Shown here: positions 1 to 10,801 of the stretch, piece by piece | Position numbering within the stretch: position 1 is the first letter of the stretch | Layout of the letters: every line of letters starts with the position of its first letter | NCBI RefSeq assembly: GCF_963422355.1 | Contig: NC_085091.1 | Coordinates: 8,451,842 to 8,515,841 of the forward strand | Source of the DNA: Corticium candelabrum | Lineage: Eukaryota > Porifera > Homoscleromorpha > Homosclerophorida > Plakinidae | Direction of reading: 5' to 3' | Length of the DNA stretch: 64,000 nt | Notes under the pieces: generated by a model | Database searches by the model: none | Seen by the model: the letters and a program-made list of their open reading frames with translations, nothing else | What the model was told of the DNA's origin: nothing | Program-made: the position numbers and the translations under genes

Positions 1-2431
1 TTACTATCCAGCTATTTCTGGGTGTCGTAGCCTGGAGAAAGAGTATGAATATTTGAACAGAATTGAAGAAGGGACATATGGTGTTGTTTATCGAGCAAGA
101 GAAAGAAGAACAAGTAAGTGTCTTGTGGTTTCAACTTTGGGTCATCATTTGGTTCATGCAGCTATGTGTCTATTTATTTGATTTGTTTACTTAATAGATG
201 AAATTGTGGCATTAAAGAAGGTAAAGATGGAACGTGAAAAAGAAGGTTTTCCAATCACTTCTCTACGTGAAATCAACATGCTACTAAAATCCAAGCATCC
301 AAACATCGTACATGTCAGAGTAAGTTCCAAACTTATTTCTATTTCCACTTTCTTTTTGCCTTTCTTGTGTGCTTGTTGTCTCTGTTTATCTGTGTACATA
401 TTGGTTTGTTGTTGTTTGGTTGCCTGGTATCTAGACCTCTGAGTGCAATCATTCATCTGCTTGTCCACTATTTTTGTTTGTTCAAGAATTACTTAGTGGC
501 AATGTCAGGGTCCCACATTTTTCATCGTTTTGTTTTACTGTTATTCAAGGAAATAGTGGTTGGAGACAACATGGACAAGATATACATTGTAATGGAGTAT
601 GTAGAGCATGATTTGAAGACTCTAATGGAGTCAATGAAGCAACCTTTTCTTGTAGGTGAGACATTTGACATATTGTGCGATGTCTTTGTCAGATTTTGTT
701 GGTGCTGATTATTCTGTTTACTCTTTAGGAGAAACTAAAACACTAATGATTCAGTTGTTACGTGCTGTACAGCATTTACACGACAACTGGATTTTACATC
801 GTGATCTGAAGGCTTCTAACTTGCTGCTCAGTCACAAGGGAATTCTGAAGGTAGTGCAAGTTTCATTGTCTGTTTTCTTGTTTTGCCATTGACTTGTACT
901 TCTGTTGGTTGTGTGACAGTTTTGCATTTGTACCATTTGCACAGATTTAGTAGTGACTGCTTATAATAAACATAAGTCAAGCAAGTGTTTTGCCAGACTT
1001 CAAACTGTATTAGGTGCTTGTGTGAAGATGTGGGATCGACGCGTTATTGGAATGTGCATGTAGTTGTAGTCAGTTGACAAGAGCAAACACATTACTTTTA
1101 TATAACAGCTTCTTTTTTGTTTGCTGTCATGTATGTTTTGGTAAAACGTGTGTATGTTTAGGTTGGTGACTTTGGCCTAGCAAGAGAATACGGATCTCCG
1201 TTGAAGAACTACACACAGCTAGTAGTGACGCTTTGGTACAGAGCTCCAGAATTACTTTTGGGCACTAAGGTAGACTGGAGTATATTTGCTATACATTATC
1301 TAATGTAGACATCATAGACAATGAGCAGGCAGTCAGCTACGTACATTGAAATACTATCTATCAGTGTCACCTAAATCATTTGAGAGATGGTAGGTTGGAT
1401 GGAACACGGTAGTCACTAGTCAGGCAAACATGAGGCAAATAGGACAGCCAGCCAATATATTCGGTTATGTGAATCTGTCTTTACTAAACGTTGACTTTAA
1501 CTTATCTTGTAGAGATACTCTACAGCTGTGGACATGTGGTCAGTTGGCTGTATATTTGGTGAGCTTCTACAGCATGCGCCCATGTTCCCTGGAAAGTCAG
1601 AAATTGATCAAATCAACAAAATATTTAAGGTATACAACAGCTTTGCTTTGTGTTTGATAGTTATTTAGTTTATGTAGTGAGTATGTGCAGGAATTGGGAA
1701 CACCAAGTGAAAAGATTTGGCCAAGCTGGACTGATCTACCTGCTGTCAAGAAGGTTATAGTGCAAGGAGGCTGTTTACTTGTATTGCACTTACGTTCATC
1801 TTGTTGCTTGTTTGCAGGTCAACTTTGCAAAGCAGCCATACAACAATCTAAGAAATAGATATCCATATATTACAGAGAGTGGACTGGATTTGCTGAACAA
1901 GTATGTCAAAATCTAAATTTGGAATTTTTGGTGACAGTTTACTTTGGTGTTCTCCATTGATGTTATATTTGAAATTAATGTGGGTATGAGTCTCTATGCA
2001 CTTCGTAAATTGAAGGTTTATTATTCAGGTTTTTGACATATGATCCTGCACGACGTGTTACAGCCGATGAGTCTCTAAAACACGGGTTCTTCAAGGTACA
2101 CCATCACCTGTTGAGTGTCCTTTTGTTCTTCTGATTATTAGTGATTCAGGAATCACCATTACCTGTTGATCCATCTATGTTTCCTACCTGGCCAGCTAAG
2201 TCTGAACTACCAAGAGCAAGGAAACATGCTAGTCCATCTGCACCAAAAGGACGCCGTGAACCAGAAGATGGGGAAGTGAGTTTGTCTTGCATGGTGTAGT
2301 TGTCTCGATTGTTTGTAATTGATTGTGTATGGCAGGGAGCTGATGGCGACAGTGATGCTCATGGATTTCACATGGGACTTGCCAAGGCAGGTCATGCTGC
2401 GAAAGGCGCTGGCTTTAGTCTTCGGTTCTAA
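1..2431 (+). CDS. CDK11: Cyclin-dependent kinase 11 (PITSLRE kinase), 3' part
   Basis: Serine/threonine kinase that partners L-type cyclins and acts in pre-mRNA splicing and transcription. Eleven exons are visible: 1-113, 198-319, 550-655, 729-850, 1162-1269, 1513-1629, 1691-1753, 1818-1900, 2029-2095, 2150-2275, 2336-2431. They join in phase into about 373 residues covering the whole kinase domain. Motifs in order: glycine loop [11 protein letters not shown], catalytic lysine in [10 protein letters not shown], the signature [35 protein letters not shown] and [11 protein letters not shown]. The tail [21 protein letters not shown] resembles the CDK11 C-terminus and excludes CDK10. The long charged N-terminal half lies upstream of the window. 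In this lineage the CDK11 motif follows the family sequence closely, so the kinase should be active. The stop is TAA at 2429-2431. Confidence 0.95.
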
Positions 2432-3276
2432 CACAACTACATTCATTGTAAGTAGAGGGAGCTGCAAGTTGTTTATAATATAATTGTGGTAGAGATTGTG
2501 AATACATGTTCTAAATGCAGCAAATAAGAAGTAGGGATCATCACTATATACAGTAACACAGAACGCACTGCTTATGCAATGTCAGATATTCTTATTTTTT
2601 GTTAGTCTCGCATAGCCATACTCATACTTCCAGAAGTATGACGCGGCAGAAAGGCTATGCGAGACTAATTTTTTGTTTGCTTCTTCAATGTGCAGTCTGA
2701 ATCAGCTGTTTTATAGTAAGACACTTCTAGTTACCCAGAAAACCGTTTAGAGTACTTCAGTCTCCTTGATTGTTTTATTCCTGTATTTTAAAGGCAATTT
2801 GTATGACCCAGGGAAGGAGTTGTATTTTGTGTTTGTGTGATTGCATGTGGGGTGTGTTTACTTTATAACTACAAACTGGTCTCAACTCTTGATTGTTTGC
2901 TGTCTGCGGTGAAGAGTGCGCATGTGCACAATTTGAAGGCTCGTACAGTACAAAGGGCATGATATGAAGCTTCTGCAAGTAAAGCTATCAACCAGTTACT
3001 GAGTAAGTATATACTTTGTACATGCAGGTACATTGCAATTGGTCATCAGCTTTGGTTCTGAGACATCATACACTAGTATATGTATTACAGCACTAATACT
3101 GGTTGCAGCTCATGTTAAAATTTTTCCAATTTCTGGCACCAGCTATTCGCAGCAAAACTCATGGACACTTTTAGAACACAGCAATAGGTTGGATTCCACC
3201 TTCCACATTGTCAATACAGTTTGAGACATTTCCATGTCACATATGGATATGTCTCCTGTAGTTACTTGCATATCAA
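2432..3276. other. Intergenic, between convergent CDK11 and kinase 3' ends
   Basis: The two flanking genes end towards each other, so this stretch should hold both 3' UTRs. The only structured feature is the hairpin at 2602-2668, annotated separately. Short open frames here (for example around 2775-2978 and 3033-3224) show no family similarity and no splice logic. Confidence 0.6.
2602..2668. repeat. 67-bp palindromic element (hairpin or tiny MITE)
   Basis: The arms 2602-2617 (TTAGTCTCGCATAGCC) and 2653-2668 are perfect inverted repeats of 16 bp. A second inner palindrome, CATACTTC-CA-GAAGTATG, sits between them. T-rich tracts flank both sides. It could be a miniature inverted-repeat transposon or a 3' UTR stem-loop. 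The sequence alone does not decide. Confidence 0.6.
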
Positions 3277-5442
3277 CTAGCTGTCAGTCACTTGAATGTT
3301 TCCTCTTGTCTTCAATACTCCTTTGACAACACGTTTAGGACGGCACTGCTTATACTCCTCCATAGCCCTCACCGTTCTTACAGTGATAAGAGCCTCCTCA
3401 CAGGACATGCGGGCATCAGGGGTTTCAGCGACCATCCTAGTGCATACATCACGGACTTCCAAAGGCTCAATGGGCCGAATCTGCCTGTTCCGTGTATCAT
3501 GGTCCACTTTTGATCCAATAAACAATTCAGCGAGGGTATACCCCAAGCTGTATACATCTGCCTCCTTTGTATTATGAATAATGTGCCTAACTTGTTGCTG
3601 ACGTCTTTCTGGAGCGACATAGGAAGCGCTGACTGGACCTACAGAGAAAGAGTCTCCTACTAAATGTGCAGTATTTAAATCTCCCAGCTTAGCCTCCATT
3701 GTGAAGGTCAAAAACACATTTGTCGGCCTGATATCTCCGTGTAAGATTGCTGTTGGTCTCAAAGAATGAAGATAACTTACACCACCAAGGCATCCAAGAG
3801 CAATGTCTATCTTTTCCTTGAGAGTGAGTTGGGTTGTGCTGGTTACTTCTTCCAGCGAAGCTTCCAGTAGCTCCATCACAAAACTGTATGGCTTAGTGTC
3901 TATAATAGCACCGCAGACAGACACAATACTAGGATGATGAATGTGAGCACAGAGTAACATTTCTCTACGAAACAACTGACGATTACGATCGTTGACAAGA
4001 TGTTGGTGGAAGGTTTTGACAGCAACATTGGCTCCATGCCATTGGCCAGCTTTTACCACTAAATAAAAACACAACATACGGATACCAACTGATACCAAGG
4101 TGTCCATGCATGTTGCCATGATTTCCTGACTCACCTCCATATGATCCCTCTCCCAGTTTGATTTCACTGATGAAAACATCTTGACTTGGAATCTCTAAAA
4201 CACTTTCATATCTGTTTAACTCACGCTCCATTTCTTTCATGATGGCTTGAGTAGAAGTCTTGTCTCTTTGCAAGCTACTCAGTGAATCTTGTACCCTCTT
4301 CAACTCGGCTTCCATGGCTTCCTTCCTTGTACGTTCATCAAGTACTTGCCGATCCATCACATGTCTCTGTTCGTCCAATTGGTTCAGCAGGTTTTCAATG
4401 AGATCTGTTGAATCTTTGACTGATCTTTGTTTTTGACGTTCTCCCTCATGTACAGCTGTTGCTAATTGCTTTTGAAGAGAACTGATTTGTGATGCAAGTT
4501 GCAATTGTTGTTCTTCCGTTTGTTGTTGTTGTTCTTTCCGAAGCTTGCCAATTTCGTCTTTCAGCAGATCGTTTTCTCTTTGCAATTCTCGTGTGACGTG
4601 ACCTTTTCTGTCTGAAGATTTCAGCTCTACTGGAAAAAGTACTCTGGTCAATTGCAACCGACACCATAGTATATGCAGACTTCAAACCTGCAACTGGTCC
4701 ATTCTCTGGTAGACATTTCAAAAGTATGTCCGTCGGTTCAACAGGACTACCTTTAGCTGAATAGCAAGCACTCAATTCATAGGCACCTATACAGGGAAGA
4801 CCAAGCAAGAAGGTTACTAGCCTCTTGCACCGTCCCTCTTGCCTGACTTCCCCCTTCCTGATCTTCACCGGAGCATTAAGAAGGACTGTGCAAGAGACTA
4901 GTTGGTGACCTCTCAAATACAATAATAGCATAATGAAACATTGAAGTATAATAGTAGTGGTAATCCTTCATAAATTTCGCAACCATGCATCATGCCTTGA
5001 CACTATCTACCAAATTTTCAGAAAATCGTATCTGTTGGTGCTGTTATACATGCACGTAAGTAGAGTGCATACTAACTAAACAGCAGTGACTTTCTAAAGA
5101 CATTCATTCCATTTTGTCACATAGGAAACCTTTTGACTTCAAATGCAACTTGATCTTGACATTGTATTGCTCAGTTTAGTCTTGCCAGCAATGGACTAGA
5201 ATAATGATATGCTGTATGCATGGGCGGGAGGTATGTACGAGACGTAACAGATATTCATATACAGTACATTATCAATAGTATTCACTGTTATTGTATACAT
5301 TAGGGAATATTTCACTTACAAGCAACAGTCATAGGATGCGCTCCGAGTGATTTCCCTAGAATGTATATTGATTTCATCAACATTGAAAGAGCTGAAGCCC
5401 ATGCCTTCTGACTTGCCAGAACTCTTCCCCATCCAAGGAGCA
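3277..5442 (-). CDS. TKL-like protein kinase with filamin-like segment and coiled coil (5' end not found)
   Basis: Four exons on the minus strand join in phase: 5442-5320, 4911-4688, 4629-4135, 4058-3277 (about 540 residues). The first two encode a stretch that reads like one filamin/Ig-like repeat (NVDEINIHSRE, then GAYELSACYSAKG), which is a weak call. The third encodes a long Gln/Glu/Lys-rich coiled coil (RELQRENDLLKDEIGKLRKE onward). It runs into the kinase glycine loop KLGEGSYG, which is completed across an intron by VVKAGQWHGANVAVK. Further motifs: FRREMLL, HGDIRPTNVFL in place of HRDxxxxN, GDLN in place of DFG, and YVAPE. Lysine, both aspartates and APE remain, but DFG is changed to DLN, so activity is uncertain. 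The fold looks TKL/RIPK-like. Upstream coding exons must exist because the first exon starts in mid-codon. Confidence 0.8.
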
Positions 5443-6511
5443 CTAAAGAGTAAACTTTGTTTAATTACAATCTGTCTTTACATAAATTAGGGTACATTCC
5501 ACTGGGCTCTTCCAGAAGAGTCTGGAAGAGCTTGGAAAAGTTTGGAAGACCTGACACCAATAGAAGATCAACCAACGGAACTCCTACTCCACTTTTGTGG
5601 AAGAGCCCAATGGAATAAGCCATTAGTAAACACAAACTATCCTGCTGTTCCTAATGTTTTTTTAGACTACCGGTAATTCTTTGTGAGACTCCCAAAAAAT
5701 TATTTAGAATTTTTTTATGAATCCTAATTTTTTCAGGTTTTGATGTGCAATATTAGTAATTTTTAAATTTAATTATTTGATTTAATACTGCAACAAAAGG
5801 TTTCTACTAGTTGACTCTGCACATCCAGAAGCAGTATATCGCATGGGAAATGGTAATGGCATTTCTGTTTGAAACTGGAAGCTGTAGTTGAGAAGAGAAG
5901 TCGCTCACTTTTTTGCCGAGTTGGCATCTTGAGCTGCACACTTCCGTCTAGTGGCCATTTTTGATGATGTTTCATGCGCACGCGCAAAAACCAAAAGCCC
6001 AGACAACCGAGACTAAAGTATCAATTCTTGTCGTCCTATTATTTTTGAAGGTGAAAAGATTATTACTTGAAAAACATCAGGAGCAGTAGGGTATGAGAAT
6101 AGAGCATGCACAAAGTAAGACAACAAGCTGTGGATTACTTGTGAATTGGTTTCTATGAAATATCATCCTTTAATAAAGTAACAAAAAAGACTGAATATGT
6201 CAAATTTATCCTCAACATCGTGCAGAGGATCAACTAGCCTTGGCTAAGGTTGAGAAATAAGTTGCTGTTTATAAGGTAGGATTTTCAGGTTTGTGACGGT
6301 TTGTTCATTGTGTGACATACTATAAGGGCCGGTGCATTAGTAGGAAGTGTTTGAGATTTGAGATACTAAATGCTCATATAAAAAAACTTAATAAGATTGC
6401 TCTTGAGGTGACTGTGTCCATGCCTGGATCTGCCCACTGAAACATGTGCTCTTGCCCATCGTACACTAGACGTTGCTCCAGAGTACAACAGCATTTATTA
6501 AACAGGACGAT
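5443..6511. other. Gene-poor stretch between the kinase and the TPR gene
   Basis: Missing 5' exons of the kinase probably lie here or further upstream. A minus-strand open frame at 5769-5987 (begins MRVRMKHHQKWPLDGS) is a possible first coding exon, but I found no donor that joins it in phase to the exon at 5442. A small palindromic element occupies 5496-5616. The rest is AT-rich with nothing recognised. The 6100-6500 part lies just downstream of the TPR gene stop and may be its 3' UTR. Confidence 0.4.
5496..5616. mobile_element. 121-bp MITE-like palindromic element
   Basis: Terminal arms 5496-5514 (ATTCCACTGGGCTCTTCCA) and 5598-5616 are inverted repeats with a single mismatch over 19 bp. 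The interior is rich in further GAAGAG/CTCTTCC pairs, so the whole element could fold on itself. There is no coding capacity. Confidence 0.6.
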
Positions 6512-7413
6512 TTATCCATAAGTGTAGCATTCTTTTGCCAATTGTAAAATAACCCTCTTGCACGCATTCTTGTGCATGCTGTCATAGCCGACAGAGTGAG
6601 TAAAACTGTGAAAGAAAAGCAACACTACAAGTGCAAAGACATCCAAGCATCTTCTTTCTACATTATATGGCCCTGCAACGAATCTGACTCCATGCTTAAA
6701 AGTTTCACCTCTGCCTCTTTCGGGATGCTCAGAATGTATCTGAGGGCATTTGTCCAAAACGTCACCAGACATCTCAAATGCTTTCACAGCTGCGTTCCAG
6801 TCATTTAAAGCAGCAAAACACTCACCACGACGACACAATACTAATTTACAAAACATAGTAAATATGAGTCAGTAGTTATAATGTAAAATACAAAACCTTT
6901 GGCCATAAAAGGGTGATAGTGCTGTACAGTTTCCCATATTTTAAGAGCTTTTTCCAGCTCTCTATCAGCCTTTTGCCAGTGACCTTGAAGGCACAAGACT
7001 TCTGCAACGTTAAACATTACTGCAACAAGAGCCAACAAGGAAAGCTGAAATTAATCAAAATGCAAACACATAAGTCATAATCATCACTAACTTTTAGCCC
7101 TTTGGTTCTTTGTACAAGTTTCGGCTACTCCTAAAGCTACACGCATGTGATCATCCACAGCGTCACGTCTGTATTGGCTCATCTGAGTACACAAGGCCAA
7201 GCGACACATGGCTGCAAGCAAGAAATGAATGAATAGGTATACTGGCAAAAGCATGCAGAATTGGTCTGTGACAACCAATTGCTCTAGTAAAAGCATCGCC
7301 AGCTTCCGTTGGTTTGGACATATTAATTATTTCCATTGCTTGAATTGTCTTGTTTTGCTCGATAAGGCAACGACTTAGACTGAGAAGTGCTATAGAATAG
7401 AAGATTTAATATC

Positions 7414-7476
<63 letters not shown>

Positions 7477-10400
7477 TAGAAAACACAGCAATATAGTACC
7501 ACTCCTTCTAGTGTCATTCCATTCGCCTTCAGTCTCTTTAAGGCTCTGCTGTAACATCTCTTCTGCTTCTTTGTATTTTCCCTGCACGGTAAGATATCTA
7601 CCTAGATGATTCATCGCTATGTCGTGTTGATGACAAAAGAGTCAAATCACAGAAGTTCACCAAATCAATGTAAACCTTTCTTTACCTGATGAGATTTGAA
7701 TTTTGGTTACATCCTGTTGTTTATGTCTGATAGACAAAGCCTCACGTGCATATTGCTCTGCATCATCAAACAGGCCCTGATCTGATGAACTGATACCCAG
7801 TTGCAGCAAAACTATGTACAAGATTTATAACAGACATTAGAGATTCATGATTGTTTTAATTTTGCTGTCTACAATTCAAACTATAATCTGATGATGTTAT
7901 ATTGGACAGCCATAATGATGCTGACAGTGGTTGCTAATTGCTAAATATAAGACGTACTAGAATGAAAGCATGGAGCCACCCTTATCGAAAGACTTGCTTC
8001 TCTTTACCATCTGACCTAATTCAGCCACCAAGGCTAGTACTATGTAGATTTTCTCCTTATCTATCTATGTTTATTATTGAAACTAAAACGCCCCTCTGCA
8101 AATATCTGGAATAGTTTTGATATGACACTAGACTATCAAGTACCCTATCTATCCAGTCAACACTACTGTGCATTCCAATGGTATTTATAATTTGGTGTCC
8201 TGCTCTATAATAACCTTGCTCCAAACAGGAAGTACCACCTTGTTCCAAACAGGAAGTACCACCTTGCTCCAAACAGGAAGTACCACCTTGCTCCAAACAG
8301 GAAGTACCATGTACAGTTTTCCCAATAATTCCCTATGGAATTAACATTATTGAGTCTCATGAAGTCAATAGAGGAATTATTTTAAGGTCACTAAATTTGT
8401 CAAACTTTCAAAGTCGAACAACAGCATCCATATTATACATATATAGTATACAATAGTAAGAAAATGTACAAACCACTAACGAAGGCAACTTCAATGCATA
8501 AACTGTAGCTACATTAACACTTTGACTACAAATTAAGTCATTGACTGTTTTTGACCATTTCAGTTAGAGCTGCAACGGACCATGCAGAGACGTAGCCGCC
8601 GGTCTGGTTCAACTGGACCACTTCTTGATATTTGTACTTTCACCAATGGACCATTCCCGGCAACTTCCGAAATATGGCATAGCTGATTAAATAAGTTCTT
8701 AATTAATCATTCTGAGACAGCCTCATATCAAGTGCCTGCAGTCTCACAGATTAGAATGCATACAGCTTGCAGATCTGCATGTTCATTCTGGTTTTAGAAT
8801 AGCAGATAGTAAGTGGAACCAGATGGTGTTGCTTCTGTCACTGCCCTCTATATACCTGTAATGCCTCATCATCCTATGAACTTTTTGTTTCCTAGGAGAT
8901 CGACCCTTCTGGGAGTCTAAACTAAACGGGTACTGCATCGTACTCTGCACAGACCCAATGCATGACACGAGAAAAATTGTCTTTTATGTTTGTCTGCAAC
9001 ATGCAGGTCTGTGCGTGCCTGCTAATTTTCAACCTCACCACTTCCAAACTGCTGGCTACAGCCCTGCCACGCACAAATTCTTTTAACTAATGCAAATGGA
9101 AATGAAAGTATAATCAAACCTCACCCATGCCAAAGAAAAAGATGCTGTTTGTAAATTTCTTATGAGCATAAATTAGTACTACTTCTATAGTTTCTTTGAA
9201 ACATTTACACTTACATCTGTAAGGGAAGAAGAAAAGTATGATGCCATACCAAAACTAGATCATGAATATAACCTCTGACTACTTTATTTAATTGGGGAGA
9301 CTGTCCATGTCAATCTAGGAATGCAAGATAAGAGAGTGCAGGCTGTACAACTACACCCAAAACTCTTAAAGTGTACCTTCAGCATGTTTTCCGGTATTGT
9401 GGTAAGTAACTGGCATCACATCCAAGCTCTTGCACAACCAATTATGTGCTCTAGGAATGTCATCATGGTGGAGAAAGTATATTCCCATGTTTGTCAGCCC
9501 TGTGCGCATGATGTCACCATGTAAACAAGGAAGTCATACGCAAACACATTACATCAGCAATCTGGTATGTCCATACCATTAAATGTTTCCTCTGTTAGCA
9601 GAGTCTCACCAGCCTCTTCAGCTATTAATTTTTAATATACACTTTTATTAGAATGATACAAAGCCAGAAACAATTGCACTCAAGACCTGCAGCAGAGTAC
9701 CAATGCCGTCCTGTAGCTGCTGCAATTCTAGTGAACCCTTCAAGGGCTATCATCATGTGTTGGTCAGCTTCTGCTGCATTCCCTCTCATCATCAAACAAA
9801 GTGACAAGTAATGATGAGCTATACATACACAGCAATGTATAGTTACGGTCTATGTCGTGCACGTTGCTGCATGTAACGGATTCCTCTAGATAATAAAATA
9901 GCTGGTTGTCTCACCAATAGCTCTTCTCCCATCAGTATGAGTGAAGATTGTAGCTCTGTCATGCAAGTAAGCACATTTCCTCAGTAGATCTTCTTCGTTT
10001 TGTAGACTTCTACTTTGCAAAGCACACCTGGCCAACAGTCGCTGAGCTGCAGCAATGAAAGAAAGAAATATTCCTTGTAGGTGTATAGTTTAAACAGTAC
10101 TATATATATATTTATACGCAGCTAAATCTCTAGTGCTCATGGAAACAAGTACTGCGGTGTGCTAATCGAATGCAGTCATATCTAGATAAACTGCTTTCTC
10201 AAGCTACAAGAATTAATTGTTTAGGACTCTAAACGTACCTTTCGCATTTACACCAATGTCTGCTTTCTCTTGGATACCTTGTTGCAGCAACAGATAATCA
10301 CGTGCTTCAGCATACCTTCGTTGCTCGCACAAACACAAGGCAAGTTCGACTAAAGCTGAAAGTGGGCAAACATCGTGAACTTCATAACGCGCCTAGATGC

Positions 10401-10652
10401 GCAATTGTATGCGTTGCCATATGTACATTTGTTAACAAGAACTTACTGTCGGCTCGTTCTTGGTCTGCTTGTACGACAGGCAGTCGGTGTGCATTTTCAA
10501 GTACCTGCAACGCCTTTCTCAGCTTTCCTTCAGCTTCGTCTGCTCGTTTCGCTAATATCAGTTGCGATGCCTTCAAACGCAGATCTACAGACGTAGCATT
10601 GCAATCTCTAGATCTACTATGGGAACCATCGCTCCTCACTTTTAGCTTCCAT
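6512..10652 (-). CDS. Tetratricopeptide-repeat protein with one TPR-like unit per exon
   Basis: Twelve exons join in phase into about 501 residues: 10652-10640, 10584-10447, 10355-10239, 10046-9915, 9818-9687, 9621-9577, 7811-7686, 7616-7500, 7389-7276, 7211-7092, 7019-6897, 6840-6512. Units carry TPR-type spacing such as AMNHLGRYLTVQGKYKEAEEM, LCLCEQRRYAEARDYLLL, VAEVLCLQGHWQKADRELEKAL and ECFAALNDWNAAVKAFE. Every intron is phase 1 and most internal exons are 114-138 nt, about one repeat each. The first coding exon holds only four codons. I do not recognise the orthologue. Kinesin-light-chain-like or TTC-family scaffolds are possible. The last exon loses TPR character after the CPQIHSEHPERG stretch and may really be spliced further. 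A hAT copy lies 150 bp upstream of the start. Confidence 0.8.
7414..7472. repeat. (AC)n microsatellite in a TPR-gene intron
   Basis: A perfect AC run of about 59 bp makes up over half of the 110-bp intron between the exons ending at 7500 and starting at 7389. On the transcribed strand it is a GU tract. Confidence 0.95.
7812..9576. other. Large intron of the TPR gene (1.77 kb)
   Basis: This is the only long intron of the TPR gene, between exons 6 and 7. It contains the 24-bp minisatellite at 8215-8310. Apart from that I see no coding exon or transposon in it. A skipped exon cannot be excluded, although the phase closes without one. Confidence 0.55.
8215..8310. repeat. Minisatellite, four copies of a 24-bp unit carrying ACAGGAAGT
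   Basis: Four head-to-tail copies of CTTGCTCCAAACAGGAAGTACCAC start at 8215, 8239, 8263 and 8287 with only two substitutions in total. Each copy contains ACAGGAAGT, which fits the ETS-family consensus core GGAA with its favoured flanks. The array is intronic to the TPR gene. Confidence 0.95.
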
Positions 10653-10801
10653 CAGTCGCTGCGTGTGCAATGAAACCGATTGTAGACACACCTTACCTAA
10701 GTACGGAATGTGTATACCAGAACACCCGGGGCGACAATTTTGCGCATGCGTATCTGTAGTTTGTGAATGACAGGAAAAACATACTGTTGCTTGGTTCAAT
10801 A

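Noticed and set aside
1-2431. CDK10 as the identity of the first kinase
   Set aside because: The PITSLREIN motif, MKQPFLVGE segment and [12 protein letters not shown] tail belong to CDK11.
8215-8310. CRISPR-like array
   Set aside because: The copies are directly adjacent without spacers, and the genome is an intron-containing animal. The same holds for 33097-33156.
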